A stretch of 64,000 nt of DNA from Actinophytocola oryzae (GCF_004364325.1 NZ_SOCP01000020.1:148726-212725); one strand, 5' to 3'. Shown: positions 52,463-61,498, numbered from the stretch's first letter. Numbers and translations are program-made. Notes: a model not told the origin generated them from the sequence alone.

Positions 52463-52532
52463 AGTGCCGAGTGGGGTAGTGCCGAGTCGGGTAGTGCCGA
52501 GTCGGGCAGTGCCGAGTCGGGCAGTGCCGGAG
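52463..52532. repeat. 15-bp tandem repeat in the glpK-macB gap
   Basis: Units AGTGCCGAGTGGGGT, AGTGCCGAGTCGGGT, AGTGCCGAGTCGGGC, AGTGCCGAGTCGGGC and a partial fifth start at 52463, 52478, 52493, 52508 and 52523. The remainder of 52374-52695 is GC-rich, with repeated GGCCGAAGC-like and CCGGAGG-like words, and holds no credible gene. Confidence 0.85.
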
Positions 52533-52695
52533 GTTGACCGGCCAGAGCCGGGAGTCGAACTGGCCGATCCCAGCCGAAGCCTGAGCCGGGCGAGGGCCGA
52601 AAGCCGTGCCAGGTCCGGGCCGGAGGTCGAACCAAGGACAAACCCGAGGGGCCGGCCAACGGCTTGGCCAGAAAGCAAGTCCGGCCGCCAAAGGC

Positions 52696-54057
52696 TCAGC
52701 CGCCCGGACGGATGCGGACGTTGCCCCCGGGGCCACCGCCCGCCGGGCCGCTTTCGGGGCCGCCGCCGATGAAGCCGCCGCTGCCTCTCGAGTTGCCGTC
52801 GCTGGTCGGCAACGGCGCGTCCAGGTTGGCCAGCACCACCTGGTCGCCCGCCTTCAGGCCCTCCTTGACCTCCACCCGCGTCGGGCCGACCGCTCCCGTC
52901 GTCACGCGGGTGACCGTCGTCTGGTCGCCCGTCAGCACGGTCACCGACCCTCGATTCACCGCCGACGCCGGGACCGTCAGCACGTCCTTCGCCGTCGCCA
53001 CCACCACCGACGCCGTCGCCGAGCTGCCCGCCGCCAGCGACGCGGGGGGCTCGTCGATCGTGACGGTGACCGGGTAGGCAACGGTGTCCGCCGCCGGGTC
53101 CGGGACCGTGCCCACCCTGGTCACCTTCCCCGCGATCCTCTCCGACGTGCCGACCGGTGTCACCGACGCGCTCTGTCCCACGGCCAGGTCCGCCAGCTTC
53201 TCCACCGCGACCGTCGCCGACAGGTCCACCGCGCCCTCGCCGACCACCACGACCACCGCCGTGTTCGCCGCGACCCGGTCGCCGACCGCGGCGGACACCG
53301 ACGCCACCGTGCCCGAGATCGGCGACACCAGCCTCGCGCCCGCCAGCGCCTGCTGCGCCTCCACCAGTTTCACCTTCGCCTGGTCCACCGACGCCTGCGC
53401 GTCCGCCACCGAACCCGCCGACGGCGCCGCCTGTTCACGCGACGACTCGGCCGCCAGCGCCGAGGACAGCGCGTCCAGCTTCGCCTGCAGTGCCTCCTGC
53501 GCCGACTTCACCGTCTGCTGCGCCGTCATCGCCGCAGCCCCCGCCGCCGTGCACGCGGGTGCCGCCGGGTCCGCGCACGCCGCCGACTGACCTGCCACCG
53601 CGTCCGATGCCGCCTTCAACGCCGCCGACGCCGCCGACTGCGCGTCCTTCACCTGTCCCACGAGCGACCCGACGGGAGACGAGTCGTCCGCCGGCTCCTC
53701 CACCGCCGACTCCGCCGCCGACAGCGTCGACTCCGCCCTGTCCACGTCGGACGAGGCCTTGTCCACGGCCGCCTGCAACGCGGACGTGTCCACGGCACCC
53801 AGCTCCTGTCCGGCGGACACCGTGTCGCCGACACCGGCCGACAGTGTCGACAGCACACCGGCGGTGCCGAAGGAGATATCCGCGCGGTTCACTCGATCGA
53901 CGGTCCCACTGACGGACACGGTCTGCGAGACGTCACCGACGGTCGCGACGGCCACCCGGTAGTGGCCACCCGAGTCGGCGGTGGCCACCGAGACCACCGC
54001 GACACCCGCGCCCACCAGGACCGCGGCGCCCACCGCGCCCCACACCAGCTTTCTCAT
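52696..54057 (-). CDS. HlyD/MacA-like membrane-fusion adaptor (second in operon)
   Basis: 453 aa from ATG 54057. One N-terminal membrane helix (WGAVGAAVLVGAGVAVVSVA), barrel/lipoyl halves around a long helical hairpin (residues ~100-260, Ala/Ser/Gln-rich, with an inserted CADPAAPAC segment), and a glycine-rich tail (GGFIGGGPESGPAGGGPGG). ATG follows the permease stop by 1 nt. It probably couples the MacB-like permease to substrates at the membrane surface; in a cell without an outer-membrane TolC it does not bridge to a second channel. Confidence 0.8.
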   Translation of the reverse strand: MRKLVWGAVGAAVLVGAGVAVVSVATADSGGHYRVAVATVGDVSQTVSVSGTVDRVNRADISFGTAGVLSTLSAGVGDTVSAGQELGAVDTSALQAAVDKASSDVDRAESTLSAAESAVEEPADDSSPVGSLVGQVKDAQSAASAALKAASDAVAGQSAACADPAAPACTAAGAAAMTAQQTVKSAQEALQAKLDALSSALAAESSREQAAPSAGSVADAQASVDQAKVKLVEAQQALAGARLVSPISGTVASVSAAVGDRVAANTAVVVVVGEGAVDLSATVAVEKLADLAVGQSASVTPVGTSERIAGKVTRVGTVPDPAADTVAYPVTVTIDEPPASLAAGSSATASVVVATAKDVLTVPASAVNRGSVTVLTGDQTTVTRVTTGAVGPTRVEVKEGLKAGDQVVLANLDAPLPTSDGNSRGSGGFIGGGPESGPAGGGPGGNVRIRPGG

Positions 54058-54058
54058 C

Positions 54059-55261
54059 TCATTCGCTCCGCAACGCGTCGATGGGGGTGAGCCGGGCGGC
54101 CCTGGTTGCCGGGTACACGCCGAACCCGATGCCGATCGCGAGCGACACACCGATGGCCGCCGCCACCGCGGGCACCGACACGCTCACCGGCTGGCCCAGC
54201 AGTCCCGGCAACACGAACGCGCCCGCGATCCCGAGCGCGGCCCCCAGCACGCCGCCACACGCACCGAGCACGCCTGCCTCCACCAGGAACTGGCGCCGGA
54301 TCGCCGAGGGCGTCGCCCCGAGCGCCTTGCGCAGGCCGATCTCCCGCACCCGCTCGGTGACCGCGACCAGCATGATGTTCATGACGCCGATCCCCCCGAC
54401 CAGCAGCGAGATCGCGGCCACGCCACCCAGCAGGATCGTCAGCGTCTCGTTCGTGGCGTTCGCCGTCTCGAGCAGCGACTCCTGGGTCGCGATGCTGAAG
54501 TCCGTGTCGCCGTGCAGCATCCGCAGGAGCGCGTCGATCTCCTGGTAGGCCGCGCTCAGCAGGTCCTCGGAGGCCGCCTGCACGTAGATCGTCGACACCG
54601 ACGCGGACGCCGCCCCCGTCAGTGAGCGAACGGTCGACAGCGGCATCACGGCCACGTCGTCGTCGCTCGCCGATGACGACGACGCCCCCGTCGTCGCCAG
54701 CACGCCGATCACCGTCACGGGCCTGCCCGCGACCGTCACCGCCTGCCCGACCGCCGGTCGCCGCCCGAACAGCTCGCTCGCCGTGTCCGGCCCCAGCACG
54801 ACCACGTCCGTCTCACCCGAGCTGAAGAACCGTCCCGCCGCCAGTGTCCTGTTCCGCACCGACAGCCACGACGGCGACGTCCCCACCAGGCTCGACGTCC
54901 AGTTCGTCGTCCCGGCGACCATCGCCGTCTGCGACGACACCACCGGCGCCACGGCGGCCACGTCCGGCGCCACCGACGAGTCGGACACCGAGGTGGCATC
55001 CGTCAGCGTCAGCGTCGAGGCGCTGCCGAAGCCGCCCCGCACACCCGACGACGACGTGTCGCTCCCCGGCGAGATGATCAGCAGGTTGCTGCCGAGCGCG
55101 TCGATCTGCGACGCCACCTTGTCCTGCGCACCCAACCCGAGCCCGACGGTCAGGATCACCGACGAGATGCCGATGACGATGCCCAGCATGGTCAACACCG
55201 ACCGCAGCCGGTGCGCGCGGATGGCCTCGAGCCCACTGGTGAACGTGTCCCGCCACTTCAC
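54059..55261 (-). CDS. MacB-like FtsX-family permease
   Basis: 400 aa from GTG 55261. First helix at 15-40 (LRSVLTMLGIVIGISSVILTVG), a large extracytoplasmic MacB_PCD-like domain (about 45-270, very Ser/Thr-rich), and three C-terminal helices with the FtsX segment LVGGIGVMNIMLVAVTERVREIGLRKALGA. It is the membrane part of an ABC exporter of peptides, antibiotics or lipoproteins; the substrate is unknown. GTG overlaps the ATPase stop (GTGA). Confidence 0.88.
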   Translation of the reverse strand: MKWRDTFTSGLEAIRAHRLRSVLTMLGIVIGISSVILTVGLGLGAQDKVASQIDALGSNLLIISPGSDTSSSGVRGGFGSASTLTLTDATSVSDSSVAPDVAAVAPVVSSQTAMVAGTTNWTSSLVGTSPSWLSVRNRTLAAGRFFSSGETDVVVLGPDTASELFGRRPAVGQAVTVAGRPVTVIGVLATTGASSSSASDDDVAVMPLSTVRSLTGAASASVSTIYVQAASEDLLSAAYQEIDALLRMLHGDTDFSIATQESLLETANATNETLTILLGGVAAISLLVGGIGVMNIMLVAVTERVREIGLRKALGATPSAIRRQFLVEAGVLGACGGVLGAALGIAGAFVLPGLLGQPVSVSVPAVAAAIGVSLAIGIGFGVYPATRAARLTPIDALRSE

Positions 55262-55932
55262 GACGCCACCAGCTGCCCGTCGCGGATCAGCACCGACCGC
55301 GTGGCGCGCCGGGCCACCTCCGCCTCGTGGGTGATCAGCAGGATCGTGCGGCCCATGGCGTGCAACTCGTCGAACAGGGCGAGCACGTCGGCGGAGGCCG
55401 TCGAGTCCAGGTTGCCGGTGGGCTCGTCGGCGAGGATAAGCGCCGGGTCCGTCACCAGCGCCCGCGCCACCGCGACCCGCTGCTGCTGCCCGCCGGACAG
55501 CTCGCCGGGCCGGTGCGTGAGCCGGTCGGACAGCCCGACGCGGGCGAGCGACTCCTCGGCCCGCCGCCTCCGTTCCGCCACGGGCACCCCCGCGTAGGCG
55601 AGCGGCAGCTCCACGTTCCGCAGTGCCGTCATGCTCGCCAGCAGGTTGAACTGCTGGAACACGAACCCGATCCGCCGGTTGCGGATCTCGGCCAGGTGCG
55701 TCTCCGCCAGCTCGGTCACCCGGCCGCCCGCCAGCACGTAGTCGCCCGAGGTCGGCACGTCGAGGCACCCGATGATGTGCATGAGCGTCGACTTGCCCGA
55801 CCCGGACGGCCCGACCACCGCCACGTACTCGCCCTGCGCGATCCGCAGCGACACCCCGCGCAGCGCCTCGACCTCGAGCGAGCCGCTCGCGTAGGTCTTG
55901 CGCACGTCGGTCATCTCGATGATGGCGTTCAC
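55258..55932 (-). CDS. MacB/LolD-like ABC exporter ATPase
   Basis: 224 aa. Walker A GPSGSGKST (41-49), Q-loop FVFQQFNLL, signature LSGGQQQR, Walker B LILADEPTGNLD and H-loop ITHE are all intact. The MacB/LolD-specific start (VRKTYASGSLEVEALRGVSL) is clear. It drives the FtsX permease. GTG 55932 overlaps the upstream adaptor stop by 4 nt. Confidence 0.92.
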   Translation of the reverse strand: MNAIIEMTDVRKTYASGSLEVEALRGVSLRIAQGEYVAVVGPSGSGKSTLMHIIGCLDVPTSGDYVLAGGRVTELAETHLAEIRNRRIGFVFQQFNLLASMTALRNVELPLAYAGVPVAERRRRAEESLARVGLSDRLTHRPGELSGGQQQRVAVARALVTDPALILADEPTGNLDSTASADVLALFDELHAMGRTILLITHEAEVARRATRSVLIRDGQLVAS

Positions 55933-57038
55933 CTGCCACCGCCCTGGAAACCGCCGCCGCCCGGTCGCACACCGCCGCCGGGCCCGAAGCCGCCACCGCC
56001 GGGGAACACGCCACCGGTCTGGCCGTTGCCACCCGAGCCGCCGCCGCTGGGCACGACCACGGCCACCTCGACCTCGTCGCCCTCCTTCAGGCCGGACACG
56101 ATCTCGGTCTGGGCACCGAAGCTGTCGCCGGTCCTGACGTCCGTCCGCGTGGCCTTCCCGTCGACCATCCTGTTCACGTAGGTCCTGCCGCCGGAGGTGT
56201 GCAGTGCCATGGCGGGCACGGTCAGCACGTTCTGCCGCTCCTCGACCACGATCGCGACGTCGGCGGACGAGCCCGCGTAGATGTCGTCCCGCCCACCGGT
56301 CACGGCGACGGTCACCGGGAACGTCGCGACGCCGGAGTCGTCCGCGCCGGCGACGAGCCCCACCGTCGAGACGGTGCCGTCGACCGGCTCCGACCCGCCG
56401 GTGACCGTGACCTCCACGGCCATGCCCTGCTTGACCTTGGCGACGTCCTCGCTGCCGACCTTCGCGTCGACCACGAACTGTTTCGTCGACGCGACCGTGA
56501 ACTGGGCGGTGTCCGAACCGCTGCCGGAGGCTCCGGTGGACACCCGGTCGCCGACCTTCAGCCCGACCGTGACGACCGTGCCGTTGATCGTGGACTTCAA
56601 CGCCGCGTTGTCGACCGCGTCCTGCGCGGCGGCCAGGTCGCTCTCGGCCGAGACCACCGAGGCGTCGGCGGACGCGTCGTCGGCGGAGGACGCCTTGTCC
56701 TCGGCCGCGTCCAGTGCCGCCTGCGCCGCGGTCAGCTGTGCCTGGAGGAGCGTGTCGTCCACGGTCGCGAGCGTCTGCCCGACCGTGACCTGATCACCCT
56801 CCTTGACCAGCACCGCGGTGACCTCGCCGCTGACCGTGAAGCTCAGGTCGGCCTGCTCGGCCGGTTCGACCGTCCCACTGGCCGCGACCGTCTGCCGCTG
56901 CGTCCCGACCGTCGCCTCGGCGACCACCGGCTGGCTCGCCGCCTCCGCCGGACGCAGCAACCACCACGTGGCGGCCCCACCCGCGGCGACGATGACCACG
57001 CCGGCCAGCACCAGCAGCCGGCGCCGTGTTCTGCCCAC
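55929..57038 (-). CDS. HlyD/MacA-like membrane-fusion adaptor (first in operon)
   Basis: 369 aa from GTG 57038. N-terminal helix (LLVLAGVVIVAAGGAATWWLL), then barrel-lipoyl-helix-lipoyl-barrel order with VSGEVTAVLVKEGDQVTVGQTLATVD and STINGTVVTVGLKVGDRV, and a Gly-rich C-terminal tail. It opens the four-gene exporter operon. Together with the second adaptor it gives two distinct adaptors for one ABC exporter, similar in size and both with Gly-rich ends but clearly different in sequence. Confidence 0.85.
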   Translation of the reverse strand: MGRTRRRLLVLAGVVIVAAGGAATWWLLRPAEAASQPVVAEATVGTQRQTVAASGTVEPAEQADLSFTVSGEVTAVLVKEGDQVTVGQTLATVDDTLLQAQLTAAQAALDAAEDKASSADDASADASVVSAESDLAAAQDAVDNAALKSTINGTVVTVGLKVGDRVSTGASGSGSDTAQFTVASTKQFVVDAKVGSEDVAKVKQGMAVEVTVTGGSEPVDGTVSTVGLVAGADDSGVATFPVTVAVTGGRDDIYAGSSADVAIVVEERQNVLTVPAMALHTSGGRTYVNRMVDGKATRTDVRTGDSFGAQTEIVSGLKEGDEVEVAVVVPSGGGSGGNGQTGGVFPGGGGFGPGGGVRPGGGGFQGGGR

Positions 57039-57138
57039 CCTGCGACCCCCTCGTCTCTTCGGCTGTCGCCGGAGAGCCTGCGGCCCGGGACTGTGGGCTT
57101 ACCTTGGGGCGGCTGTGAATCAGCTATGGGCGCCGGAG

Positions 57139-58512
57139 CTAGTGCGTGATCGTCCCCGCCGGCCGGTACGGCCGGATGATGTCCGCGATGATCGTGTCCA
57201 GTGCCTTGTCCAGCCGCGCGAAGCCCGGGTCGTCGGTGTCGTTGTCGATCTGGTGCACCCGTCCGGCGAACTCCTTCAGGCCCCGCAGCTGGGTGAAACT
57301 GTCCGACGCGTACAGCGATCGGGCGGCCGAACTGGGCAGCTGGTGGTCGTCCGACGGCTGGATGACGACGTCCTGCCCGTTGATCGCCACGCGGGGCGGC
57401 TGGGCGCGGTTGGCCAGCCGCAGGACACGGGCGGCCTCCGATGCGTGTACGTGGATGACGTGCGCGCTGGACAGCACCTCGTCGCCGAACACCTGCAGCG
57501 CCGCGACGAGGTCCGAACGGGCGAACTCGACGAGCGACAGCGGGGTCCGACCCCGGCCTGCCGAGACCTTCCTGGACAGCGCCTGCAACGCGGGCTCCAG
57601 GTCGTGCTCGTCCCTGACTTGGAACGCGCCACCGGCATGGGCGGTGAAGCCGTCACCACGGCCGTCGCCGAGGTCGATCGCGTGGTGCAGGAAGTCGCGG
57701 AACGCGTAGAGGTAGTCGTTGAGCTGGTCGACCTGGAACCGCAGCTCGGTCAGTTTGCTCGCCAGATGGCGCCGGACCATCGACTTGCCCGCGCCCGGCA
57801 GGCCGGTGACGAAGATGACCGGTGCGGAGTGTCGGAACGCCACGTGCCGCAACACCGCCTCCTCCGCCATGGCGCCGAGACGGTACTTCGTTCGCACTGT
57901 CCTCATCTGCGCCGCGATCGCCTCCGCGTCGTCACCGGGGCGGAGTGTCGCCAGGACCTCCTCGGCGAGCACCGACTCCAGCGGTGCCGCGGTGTGCCAG
58001 ACGTTGTCGAAATGGCTCTGGAACACCTGCGCGGGTGACAGCCCGACCAGCTGACCGGGCCGGTCGTGGCTGCCGTCCCGGTGGTTGATCACGACCAGGT
58101 GCGAATCGCCGCTGAAGATGTGCAGCGAGAGGTCGTCGGTGTTCAACGTGCGGTTGACCCGGACCTCGATGCCGAGGCCGAGCAGCTCGGCCCCGGCGAT
58201 CAGGCAGTCCTGGTCCTCGCGCGTCAGGATCTGCACCGAACCGCGTCCGTCGATCGCCTGCCACGCGTGCTGGAGCCGGGTGAGTTGGTCCCGGTCGTGA
58301 GCAGGCGTCAGGTTGGGCACCAGTGCACACAGGTGCCGCACCTTCTCGTCGGTGGAAGCCCGGTGGATCGCCCGCAGGTAGGTCCGCCGGTTCACGTGCC
58401 GGGACGGGCCGACCGGCACCCGCTTGCGAGCCCACATGAACCTTCCGAACGCCACGAGGACGGCGACGGTGACCCCACTGGTGACGGACAGGACCAACTG
58501 AGCCAGGTTCAT
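57139..58512 (-). CDS. Membrane-anchored P-loop kinase with PLD-like middle domain
   Basis: 457 aa. One N-terminal membrane helix (residues ~5-25) and WARKRVP, then residues ~45-180 with a fold that reads like a phospholipase-D-type domain (DDLSLHIFSGDSHLVVINHRDGSHDRPG, followed by FQSHFDNVWHTAAPLE) but without an HKD motif, then a P-loop domain with Walker A VTGLPGAGKSMVRRHLASK (G237-S244) of the adenylylsulfate-kinase/AAA_33 type and VVIQPSD. It may phosphorylate a small molecule or act as a signal-coupled ATPase at the membrane. I do not recognise a named family. Confidence 0.68.
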   Translation of the reverse strand: MNLAQLVLSVTSGVTVAVLVAFGRFMWARKRVPVGPSRHVNRRTYLRAIHRASTDEKVRHLCALVPNLTPAHDRDQLTRLQHAWQAIDGRGSVQILTREDQDCLIAGAELLGLGIEVRVNRTLNTDDLSLHIFSGDSHLVVINHRDGSHDRPGQLVGLSPAQVFQSHFDNVWHTAAPLESVLAEEVLATLRPGDDAEAIAAQMRTVRTKYRLGAMAEEAVLRHVAFRHSAPVIFVTGLPGAGKSMVRRHLASKLTELRFQVDQLNDYLYAFRDFLHHAIDLGDGRGDGFTAHAGGAFQVRDEHDLEPALQALSRKVSAGRGRTPLSLVEFARSDLVAALQVFGDEVLSSAHVIHVHASEAARVLRLANRAQPPRVAINGQDVVIQPSDDHQLPSSAARSLYASDSFTQLRGLKEFAGRVHQIDNDTDDPGFARLDKALDTIIADIIRPYRPAGTITH

Positions 58513-58664
58513 GGCACCCCACCGTTCCCGCTCACCGGTGGAGAGCCCCGAACGCCTGCACCGTGTGTGGTCCTCGTTCCCAGTTGCCGGTCAGTCGAAA
58601 CGGGCAGATGGGACAGCCTTCGCGGGATGCAGGAATTATCCGGACCCGGTCCTGGTGCGGACGT

Positions 58665-59117
58665 CTATGGGCCGATGCCCTGGCACGGTCTCGTGCGCAG
58701 GTCGGACACGTAGTCGGCGGGTGCGCCCGCCGACTCGGCCGCGTCGGACACGACGCCGAGGTAACGCGCGGAGGGCAGGCCGCCCTCGTACGCGTCCAGG
58801 ACGTACAGCCAGGCGAGCACCGATCCCTCGAGTGTCTGTACCCGAAGTCTGATCTTCGAGTGCAGGCCCAGCTCGGAGCCCTCCCAGCGGTCGAGACGCG
58901 TCTCGTCCTCCGGGGTCACGTCGTAGAGCACCACGAACACCTGCGAGTCCGAGTCCTCGACGATCGTGGCGAGCGCGCCCTCCCAGCCGAGGTCCTCCCC
59001 GCCGAAGGTCAGGCGCCAACCTACGAGCCAGCCGGTACCCGCCATAGGGGAATGCGGCGCTCGCTCCATCATCTGGGCGGGATCCATGTTGGACCCGTAC
59101 GCGGCGTAGAGCGGCAC
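58665..59117 (-). CDS. Gamma-glutamylcyclotransferase-fold protein
   Basis: 150 aa from GTG 59117, set by TACGCT 6 nt upstream. YAAYGSNMDPAQMMERAP is the GGCT substrate loop, GWRLTFGGEDLGWEGALATIV and VVLYDVTPEDETRLDRWEG complete the fold, and the catalytic glutamate position falls in the last of these. It may act on gamma-glutamyl amines or amides. It is divergent from the lpdA-like gene. Confidence 0.82.
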   Translation of the reverse strand: MPLYAAYGSNMDPAQMMERAPHSPMAGTGWLVGWRLTFGGEDLGWEGALATIVEDSDSQVFVVLYDVTPEDETRLDRWEGSELGLHSKIRLRVQTLEGSVLAWLYVLDAYEGGLPSARYLGVVSDAAESAGAPADYVSDLRTRPCQGIGP

Positions 59118-59123
59118 GCGGAC

Positions 59124-59129
59124 AGCGTA
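59124..59129 (-). promoter_or_regulatory. -10 box, leaderless start of the GGCT-like gene
   Basis: TACGCT on the minus strand, 6 nt before GTG 59117. Confidence 0.5.
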
Positions 59130-59222
59130 GCGATTGCGCGGATCATGCGCTGTCACCACGCCTCGCCACGCCGCGTACCGTTTGTCCAGAAGCTTCGAGA
59201 CGACGAGGAGAGGGGACTCCCC

Positions 59223-60626
59223 GTGACCCGGATCGTGATCATGGGTGGCGGCCCGGCCGGCTACGAGGCGGCGCTGGTCGCCGCCCAGCACGGAGCCGAC
59301 GTCACGATCGTCGAACGCGACGGGCTCGGTGGTGCCTGCGTGCTGTACGACTGCGTGCCGTCCAAGACGTTCATCGCTTCCGCCGGTGCCCGCGCGGCCT
59401 TCCACAACGCCGATGAGCTGGGCATTCGCCTCGACAGCCAGCTGCCGCCGGTGGACCTGCCGGCCGTGCACAGCCGCGTGCGGGGCCTCGCGCTGGCCCA
59501 GTCGGCGGACGTGCGCAACCGTGTCCAGCGCGAGGGCGTGCGGGTCGTCCACGGCGTCGCGCGCTTCTGTGACGACAAGCCGGGGCTCGCCGCGCACAGC
59601 GTCCGCGCCCTCGCCCACGACGGCACCGAGGAGGTCCTCGAGGCCGATGTCGTACTGATCTCGACCGGTGCGACCCCGCGCGTGTTGCCCGGCGCCGAGC
59701 CGGACGGCGAGCGGATCCTCGACTGGCGGCAGATCTACGACCTGCCGGAGCCGCCGGAGCACCTCGTGGTCGTCGGGTCCGGCGTGACCGGCGCCGAGTT
59801 CGTGTCCGCCTACACCGAGATGGGCGTGCGGGTCACGCTGATCTCCAGCCGCGACCGGGTGCTCCCGCACGAGGACGCCGACGCCGCCGCCGTGCTGGAG
59901 GACGTGTTCGCCGCACGTGGCACCGAGGTCGTCAAGCACGCCCGGGCCGAGCGGGTGGAGCGCACTCGCGACGGCGTGGTCGTGCACCTGGAGTCGGGCG
60001 ACAAGGTCGTGGCCTCCCACGCGCTGATGACCGTCGGCTCGGTGCCCAACACCGGTGACCTCGGGCTGGACAAGGTCGGCCTGAAGACGGCAGCGGGCGG
60101 GTTCGTGTCCGTGGACCGGGTGTCCAGGACGTCGGTCCCCGGCGTCTACGCGGCGGGCGACTGCACGGGGCTGCTGATGCTGGCCTCGGTGGCCGCGATG
60201 CAGGGCCGGATCGCCATGTGGCACGCGCTCGGTGAGGGCGTGGCACCCATCAAGCTGAAGACGGTCGCCGCGAACGTGTTCACCCACCCGGAGATCGCCA
60301 CGGTGGGTATCTCCCAGCAGTCGATCGACTCGGGCGAGGTACCGGCACGCACGATCATGCTTCCGCTGGCCACGAACGCCCGCGCCAAGATGGAGGGCCT
60401 GCACCGGGGCTTCGTGAAGCTCTTCTGCCGCCCGGCCACCGGTGTGGTCGTCGGCGGTGTGGTCGTGGCCCCGACGGCGAGCGAGCTGATCCTGCCGATC
60501 GCGCTGGCCGTCCAGAACCAGCTGACCGTCGAGCACCTGACCCACACGTTCTCGGTCTACCCGTCGCTGTCGGGCTCCATCATCGAGGCGGGCCGCCGCC
60601 TGATGCGCCACGACGACCTGGACTAG
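59223..60626 (+). CDS. LpdA-like NAD(P)H-quinone/FAD disulfide-reductase family protein
   Basis: 467 aa from GTG 59223, with GGAGAGGGG upstream. FAD loop MGGGPAGYEAAL, redox pair GGACVLYDCVPSK with C39 and C44, second Rossmann VVVGSGVTGAEF, and GVYAAGDCTG are all present. At the C-terminus the usual HxxPTxSE acid-base motif reads SVYPSLSGS, so the catalytic His and Glu are missing, as reported for M. tuberculosis LpdA (Rv3303c), which is a quinone reductase and not a lipoamide dehydrogenase. It likely reduces quinones with NAD(P)H. Confidence 0.88.
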   Translation: MTRIVIMGGGPAGYEAALVAAQHGADVTIVERDGLGGACVLYDCVPSKTFIASAGARAAFHNADELGIRLDSQLPPVDLPAVHSRVRGLALAQSADVRNRVQREGVRVVHGVARFCDDKPGLAAHSVRALAHDGTEEVLEADVVLISTGATPRVLPGAEPDGERILDWRQIYDLPEPPEHLVVVGSGVTGAEFVSAYTEMGVRVTLISSRDRVLPHEDADAAAVLEDVFAARGTEVVKHARAERVERTRDGVVVHLESGDKVVASHALMTVGSVPNTGDLGLDKVGLKTAAGGFVSVDRVSRTSVPGVYAAGDCTGLLMLASVAAMQGRIAMWHALGEGVAPIKLKTVAANVFTHPEIATVGISQQSIDSGEVPARTIMLPLATNARAKMEGLHRGFVKLFCRPATGVVVGGVVVAPTASELILPIALAVQNQLTVEHLTHTFSVYPSLSGSIIEAGRRLMRHDDLD

Positions 60627-60646
60627 CGGCCCCGACCGAACGCAAC

Positions 60647-60695
60647 GAAGGCGTCCTTCACTGCGCCCAATGCAAGGAAGGCGTCCTTCATGGCG
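60647..60695. repeat. GAAGG-CCTTC dispersed repeat, locus 3
   Basis: Two direct copies, GAAGGCGTCCTTCACTGCG (60647-60665) and GAAGGCGTCCTTCATGGCG (60677-60695). The second supplies the stop codon of the EspG-like gene on the minus strand, so the element has moved into the 3' end of that gene. It sits between convergent genes. Confidence 0.82.
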
Positions 60696-61491
60696 TTGGC
60701 CGCAGGGCCAGCTGCTCGTCGTGCAGGTCGGTCAGGTGTTGGAGCATGCGGCGGGGGTTGGCCGGGGAGATCGTGGTCCACGCCGCCGCGTTCTCCTCGA
60801 CGCGGCGCACCTGCAGGTACCGCCCGTCGGCCGTGTCGAAGAAGCTGATCACGCGGTCGGCGCGGACGCGGCGGCCCCACTTGTCGCGGACCGCGCAGCC
60901 GAACTGGCCCCTGCTGACGATGTCGCCGATCATCTCGGCCAGGGTCTTCGCGTCGGTGTCGCGGACGCCCCGCGCCGCCAGTACCGCCGCCAGCTCCTCC
61001 TGCTTCGTGGCCTCCCCTGCCGCCGCGACGAAGTCGGCCGTCGGCAGGGTGATCGACTGGCCGGGCCCGGCCGGTGTCGGCGGCAGCACCGACAGCGCGT
61101 ACCGGGGGAGACCCGTCGCCTCCGCGGGCAGAAGCCGCAGCTGTCCACCCGACAGTGTGGCCAGCACGGCCTCGTCACCCGTCGCGGCCACCAGGATCCG
61201 CAGCTCGCCGTCCACCCACAGGCGGCCGTCGATCTCGCGGTCCGGGCGGCGCAGGAGGTCCAGCAGACGCGTCAGCGGCGGGTACGGGTCGACGGGCGTG
61301 CCGAGCCCGCGCCTGGCGAGCCCGTCCCACACCGACGCGACGATGCGCTCGCGTTCCTCGTCCGTCTTCCCCGGCGACGGGACCTTCAGCACCAGTGGCA
61401 TCTGGTCCACGCCGTGGTAGTGCTCCCACAGCACGTCGAACTCGAGCGCGCTGAGCTCCACCGGGTCCGTCTCGATGGCCCCAAGGATCAT
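60688..61491 (-). CDS. EspG-family ESX secretion-associated protein
   Basis: 267 aa. VELSALEFDVLWEHYHGVDQMPLVLKVPSPGKTDEERE is a recognised EspG start; the middle IDGRLWVDGELRILVAATGDEAVLATL and the late FFDTADGRYLQVRRV fit the family. EspG is a cytosolic chaperone that binds PE-PPE heterodimers for type VII secretion. The upstream gene on this strand is PPE-like, and PE-like before it, the expected partners. The core ESX ATPase and EccB-E genes are not in the window. The stop lies in a dispersed repeat. Confidence 0.85.
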   Translation of the reverse strand: MILGAIETDPVELSALEFDVLWEHYHGVDQMPLVLKVPSPGKTDEERERIVASVWDGLARRGLGTPVDPYPPLTRLLDLLRRPDREIDGRLWVDGELRILVAATGDEAVLATLSGGQLRLLPAEATGLPRYALSVLPPTPAGPGQSITLPTADFVAAAGEATKQEELAAVLAARGVRDTDAKTLAEMIGDIVSRGQFGCAVRDKWGRRVRADRVISFFDTADGRYLQVRRVEENAAAWTTISPANPRRMLQHLTDLHDEQLALRPTP

Positions 61492-61498
61492 GCGCCGA

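Noticed and set aside
58563..59222. In-frame extension of the LpdA-like protein
   Set aside because: It overlaps the GGCT-like gene on the other strand and lacks the FAD-loop start; GTG 59223 has a ribosome site.
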